DNA from: Ferrimonas sediminum
Lineage (GTDB): Bacteria > Pseudomonadota > Gammaproteobacteria > Enterobacterales > Shewanellaceae
Direction: 5' to 3'
Assembly (NCBI RefSeq): GCF_900100175.1
Contig: NZ_FNEM01000021.1
Coordinates: 1 to 64,000 of the forward strand
Length of the DNA: 64,000 nucleotides
Shown here: one piece after another, positions 61,676 through 64,000 of the stretch
How the letters are laid out: the number at the start of each line of letters is the position of its first letter
Position numbering within the stretch: position 1 is the stretch's first letter
Made by a program: the position numbers and the translations under genes
The notes under the pieces: generated by a model
The model's database searches: none
Told to the model about the DNA's origin: nothing
The model's input: only the letters and a program-made list of their open reading frames with translations

Positions 61676-62106
61676 TGCAAGGCTTCCAGCGCAAGCGGCG
61701 GCGTAAGGTTGCCGAAATCAATGTGGTGCCCTATATCGACGTGATGCTGGTGCTGCTGATCATCTTTATGGCCACCGCCCCCATTATCTCCCAGGGGGTC
61801 AAGGTGGATCTGCCCCAGGGCGAGGCGGAGCCGCTGAAGCGGGACTCCAAGCCGCCCCTGGTGGCGTCGATAACCGCCGAAGCGCAATATTTTCTCGATA
61901 ACGGCAGTGTGCAGGACGATCGCCCGCTGATGCTCGATGAATTGGCGGCATTGGTGGCGGCAGAGCTACAGCTCGATCCCCAGCGGCCGGTAGTGGTCAA
62001 AGGGGATCGCCAGGTATCGTATGATGAAGTGATTCAACTGATGGTCAGCCTGCAGAAAGCCGGTGTGCCGTCGGTGGGATTGATGACCGAGAGTGCGGAG
62101 CAGTAG
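61675..62106 (+). CDS. tolR: Tol-Pal inner-membrane protein TolR
   Basis: A 143-residue single-pass protein homologous to ExbD. The helix contains the proton-carrying Asp in VVPYIDVMLVLLIIFMATAP. ATG 61675 overlaps the tolQ stop by one base; the TTG just upstream is less likely. tolA follows without a gap. Confidence 0.95.
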   Translation: MQGFQRKRRRKVAEINVVPYIDVMLVLLIIFMATAPIISQGVKVDLPQGEAEPLKRDSKPPLVASITAEAQYFLDNGSVQDDRPLMLDELAALVAAELQLDPQRPVVVKGDRQVSYDEVIQLMVSLQKAGVPSVGLMTESAEQ

Positions 62107-63024
62107 ATGCAACAGAAACTGACCCTGCCGTTCATTATCTCCTTGCTGGCCCACGTGGGCCTGTTTGCCTTACTGGCGCTGAGTGTGAATTTTCAATCCA
62201 AGCCGAAGCCCCAACCCCAGGCCAGTGCACCGGTGGTGCAGGCGGTCGTCGTGGATCAGGCCCAGGTACAAAAACAGGTCGAGCGAATCAAGAAGGCCAA
62301 GGCGGATGCAGCGGCGGCAGAGCGACAACGGCAGAATGAGCTGGAGCGTAAGCGCAGAGCCGAGCAGGAAAAGCTGCGTCAGCTGGAGCGGGATCGCAAG
62401 AACAAAGAGCTGGAAATCAAGAAGGCCAATGAAGCGGCCAAGCAAGCCAGGCTGAAGCAGAAGAAAGAGCAGGAACAAGCCAAGAAGCTGGCGGATCAAC
62501 GCAAGCGTGAGGAAGCGGCCAAGCAGAAGGCCGAGCAGGACCGCAAGGCCGCCGAAGACGCCGCTAAGAAGGCGGAGGCAGAACGCAAACGCAAAGCCGA
62601 GCAAGCGGAAGCCGAACGCAAGCGCAAAGAGCAGGAACGTAAGCAAAAAGAAGCCGAAGAAGCCGCCCGTCGTGCCCGTGAGAAGGAGTTGGCCGATCAA
62701 CTGGCGGCCGAGCAGGCGCAGTTGTCGGCGGCACGCAACCAGCAGGTGTTGTCGGAGGTTCAGCGCTACGAAGTACTGATTCGCCAGACCATTCAGCGCA
62801 ACCTGCGCACCAACACCAGCATGCGTGGTAAAGAGTGCCGAGTGAACATTAAACTGGCGCCCGATGGCTTTGTCATCTCCAGTAAGACCCTGGATGGCGA
62901 CACCAGCGTCTGCCGGGCGACTCAGGCGGCCATTAACGCCGCTGGCAAGTTGCCGGTGTCGCCGGAAGCCGACGTCTACGCCAAGATGAAAGATATCAAC
63001 CTAACGGTACAACCAGAGCAATAG
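62107..63024 (+). CDS. tolA: Tol-Pal energy-transducing protein TolA
   Basis: A 305-residue protein: N-terminal membrane helix ([19 protein letters not shown], with the S-H-L-type TolQR contact motif), a long Lys/Ala/Glu/Arg-rich coiled coil at residues ~50-215, and a C-terminal globular domain ([34 protein letters not shown]) that binds TolB and Pal. Shorter coiled coil than E. coli TolA. Confidence 0.93.
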   Translation: MQQKLTLPFIISLLAHVGLFALLALSVNFQSKPKPQPQASAPVVQAVVVDQAQVQKQVERIKKAKADAAAAERQRQNELERKRRAEQEKLRQLERDRKNKELEIKKANEAAKQARLKQKKEQEQAKKLADQRKREEAAKQKAEQDRKAAEDAAKKAEAERKRKAEQAEAERKRKEQERKQKEAEEAARRAREKELADQLAAEQAQLSAARNQQVLSEVQRYEVLIRQTIQRNLRTNTSMRGKECRVNIKLAPDGFVISSKTLDGDTSVCRATQAAINAAGKLPVSPEADVYAKMKDINLTVQPEQ

Positions 63025-63035
63025 TGAAAGGCCAG

Positions 63036-64000
63036 ATGAGATTAAAACAACGAGTAATGATGGCGTGTTTGGCGCTGTTCACCCTGGTGGCGATGCCGGC
63101 CCGGGCCACGCTGGAAATTGTGATTACCGAAGGCATTGATGCGGCCCGGCCCGTTGCCGTGGTGCCCTTTGTCTGGGAAGGTCAGGGCGCGATGCCTGAG
63201 CAGATCGCCGACGTGGTCTCTTCCGACCTGCGTCGTTCCGGTACTTTTAACCCCATTGCCCAGGGGCTGATGCCCAGCCGTGTGGGCTCGGCTGCCGAGT
63301 TGAATCTCAAGGCCTGGATCGACACCGGCGCCGAAGCCGTGGTCGTTGGCAAGGTCAGCGAGTTTGGCCCGGATCAGTATCAGGTCAGTTTTGAGCTGGT
63401 GGATCTGGTGCGGGCACAGATGACCGGTGGTGACAGTCGAGGATTGCAGAACGGCAAGCTGGTTCAGACCCAGGATCATATCCTGGAAGGCCGCGATACT
63501 GTGATTCGGGGCAGCCAGTTCCGCCAGTATGGCCACCGCATCTCCGACTTGGTTTATGAAGCGCTGACCGGTATCAAAGGGGCGTTTTTGACCCGCATCA
63601 GCTACGTAACCGTGGACGACGCCGATGCATTCAAGTTTCAACTTCGGGTAGCCGACTATGATGGTTACAACGAAAAGGTGCTGTTGCGCTCCAAAGAGCC
63701 GCTGATGTCACCTTCGTGGTCGCCAGATGGCCGCAAGTTGGCCTACGTGTCGTTCGAGAAGAACCGCTCAGAGATCTACATTCAGGATCTCTATACTCAG
63801 CAGCGCCAGCGATTGACCAGCTTCGAGGGCATCAATGGTTCGCCGGCGTGGTCGCCGGATGGTAGACAGATGGCGATGAGTCTGTCAAAAGATGGTAACT
63901 CTGAGATCTACGTCATGGATTTGGCCAGCAAAGCGCTGAGGCGCATTACCAACCATTATGCCATCGACACCGAACCTAGCTGGCACCCGGATGGTAAATC
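63036..64000 (+). CDS. tolB: Tol-Pal periplasmic propeller protein TolB (cut by window end)
   Basis: Partial gene: 321 complete codons read from ATG 63036, then the window ends. A signal peptide ([15 protein letters not shown]) is followed by the TolB N-terminal domain ([20 protein letters not shown]) and the first propeller blades with [33 protein letters not shown] and [10 protein letters not shown] repeats. About 120 residues should be missing. Eleven bases separate it from tolA. Confidence 0.95.
   Translation, partial: MRLKQRVMMACLALFTLVAMPARATLEIVITEGIDAARPVAVVPFVWEGQGAMPEQIADVVSSDLRRSGTFNPIAQGLMPSRVGSAAELNLKAWIDTGAEAVVVGKVSEFGPDQYQVSFELVDLVRAQMTGGDSRGLQNGKLVQTQDHILEGRDTVIRGSQFRQYGHRISDLVYEALTGIKGAFLTRISYVTVDDADAFKFQLRVADYDGYNEKVLLRSKEPLMSPSWSPDGRKLAYVSFEKNRSEIYIQDLYTQQRQRLTSFEGINGSPAWSPDGRQMAMSLSKDGNSEIYVMDLASKALRRITNHYAIDTEPSWHPDGK

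Overview
The window looks like a chromosome segment of a marine, metal- or anaerobically respiring gammaproteobacterium close to Ferrimonas or Shewanella. The evidence is five intact multihaem c-type cytochrome genes, CRP-like sites upstream of two gene groups, a tol operon of standard gammaproteobacterial order and a complete second (lateral-type) flagellar gene set. The genus is inferred from gene content only. I saw no rRNA, tRNA, insertion sequence or CRISPR array.

Layout. (1) 1-2.2 kb: palindromic intergenic repeats, a SAM methyltransferase, a membrane-anchored FKBP isomerase and the decayed remnant of a multihaem cytochrome gene. (2) 2.2-15.7 kb: an accessory respiratory locus with an AraC-type regulator, two paralogous octahaem lipoproteins carrying an Ig/cadherin-like domain, two paralogous tetrahaem lipoproteins with large unassigned N-terminal regions, a LuxR-type HTH protein and two paralogous TetR regulators. 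A 15-bp palindrome, TGGAGA-N3-TCTCCA, occurs three times beside these genes, and a variant (TGGAGC-N3-GCTCCA) occurs once. (3) 15.9-21.6 kb: a four-gene acyl-CoA beta-oxidation operon (thiolase, FadB-like enzyme, acyl-CoA dehydrogenase, alpha-methylacyl-CoA racemase-like protein) directly downstream of the second TetR gene, then a convergent NUDIX hydrolase. (4) 22.2-55.0 kb: the flagellar set. fliMNPQR-flhBA run leftward. motY-lafK-fliEFGHIJ, then flgBCDEFGHIJKL, an unassigned gene and fliDSTKL-fliA-motAB run rightward, with flgAMN inserted on the minus strand. The order resembles the Flag-2/lateral clusters of E. coli, Aeromonas and Vibrio, but no flagellin gene is present where lafA is expected. 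A helically phased array of GATC sites occupies that gap. (5) 55.5-57.6 kb: an 11-CXXCH periplasmic cytochrome with a small predicted outer-membrane barrel protein, preceded by a CRP-like site. (6) 57.9-64 kb: a candidate small RNA, a prolyl oligopeptidase lipoprotein and ybgC-tolQRA-tolB, with tolB cut by the window end.

How the parts work together. The flagellar block has a sigma-54 activator (LafK), three sigma-54-like promoters (before fliM, flgB and fliD), a sigma-28 factor (FliA) and its antagonist FlgM, which implies a hierarchical cascade. The most likely undescribed system is the 3.4-15.7 kb cytochrome locus. Its shared palindromes suggest that two near-twin TetR proteins control surface or periplasmic electron-transfer lipoproteins together with the adjacent lipid-catabolism operon. 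The palindromes, gene order and haem motifs are read directly from the sequence; the regulatory link is inference.
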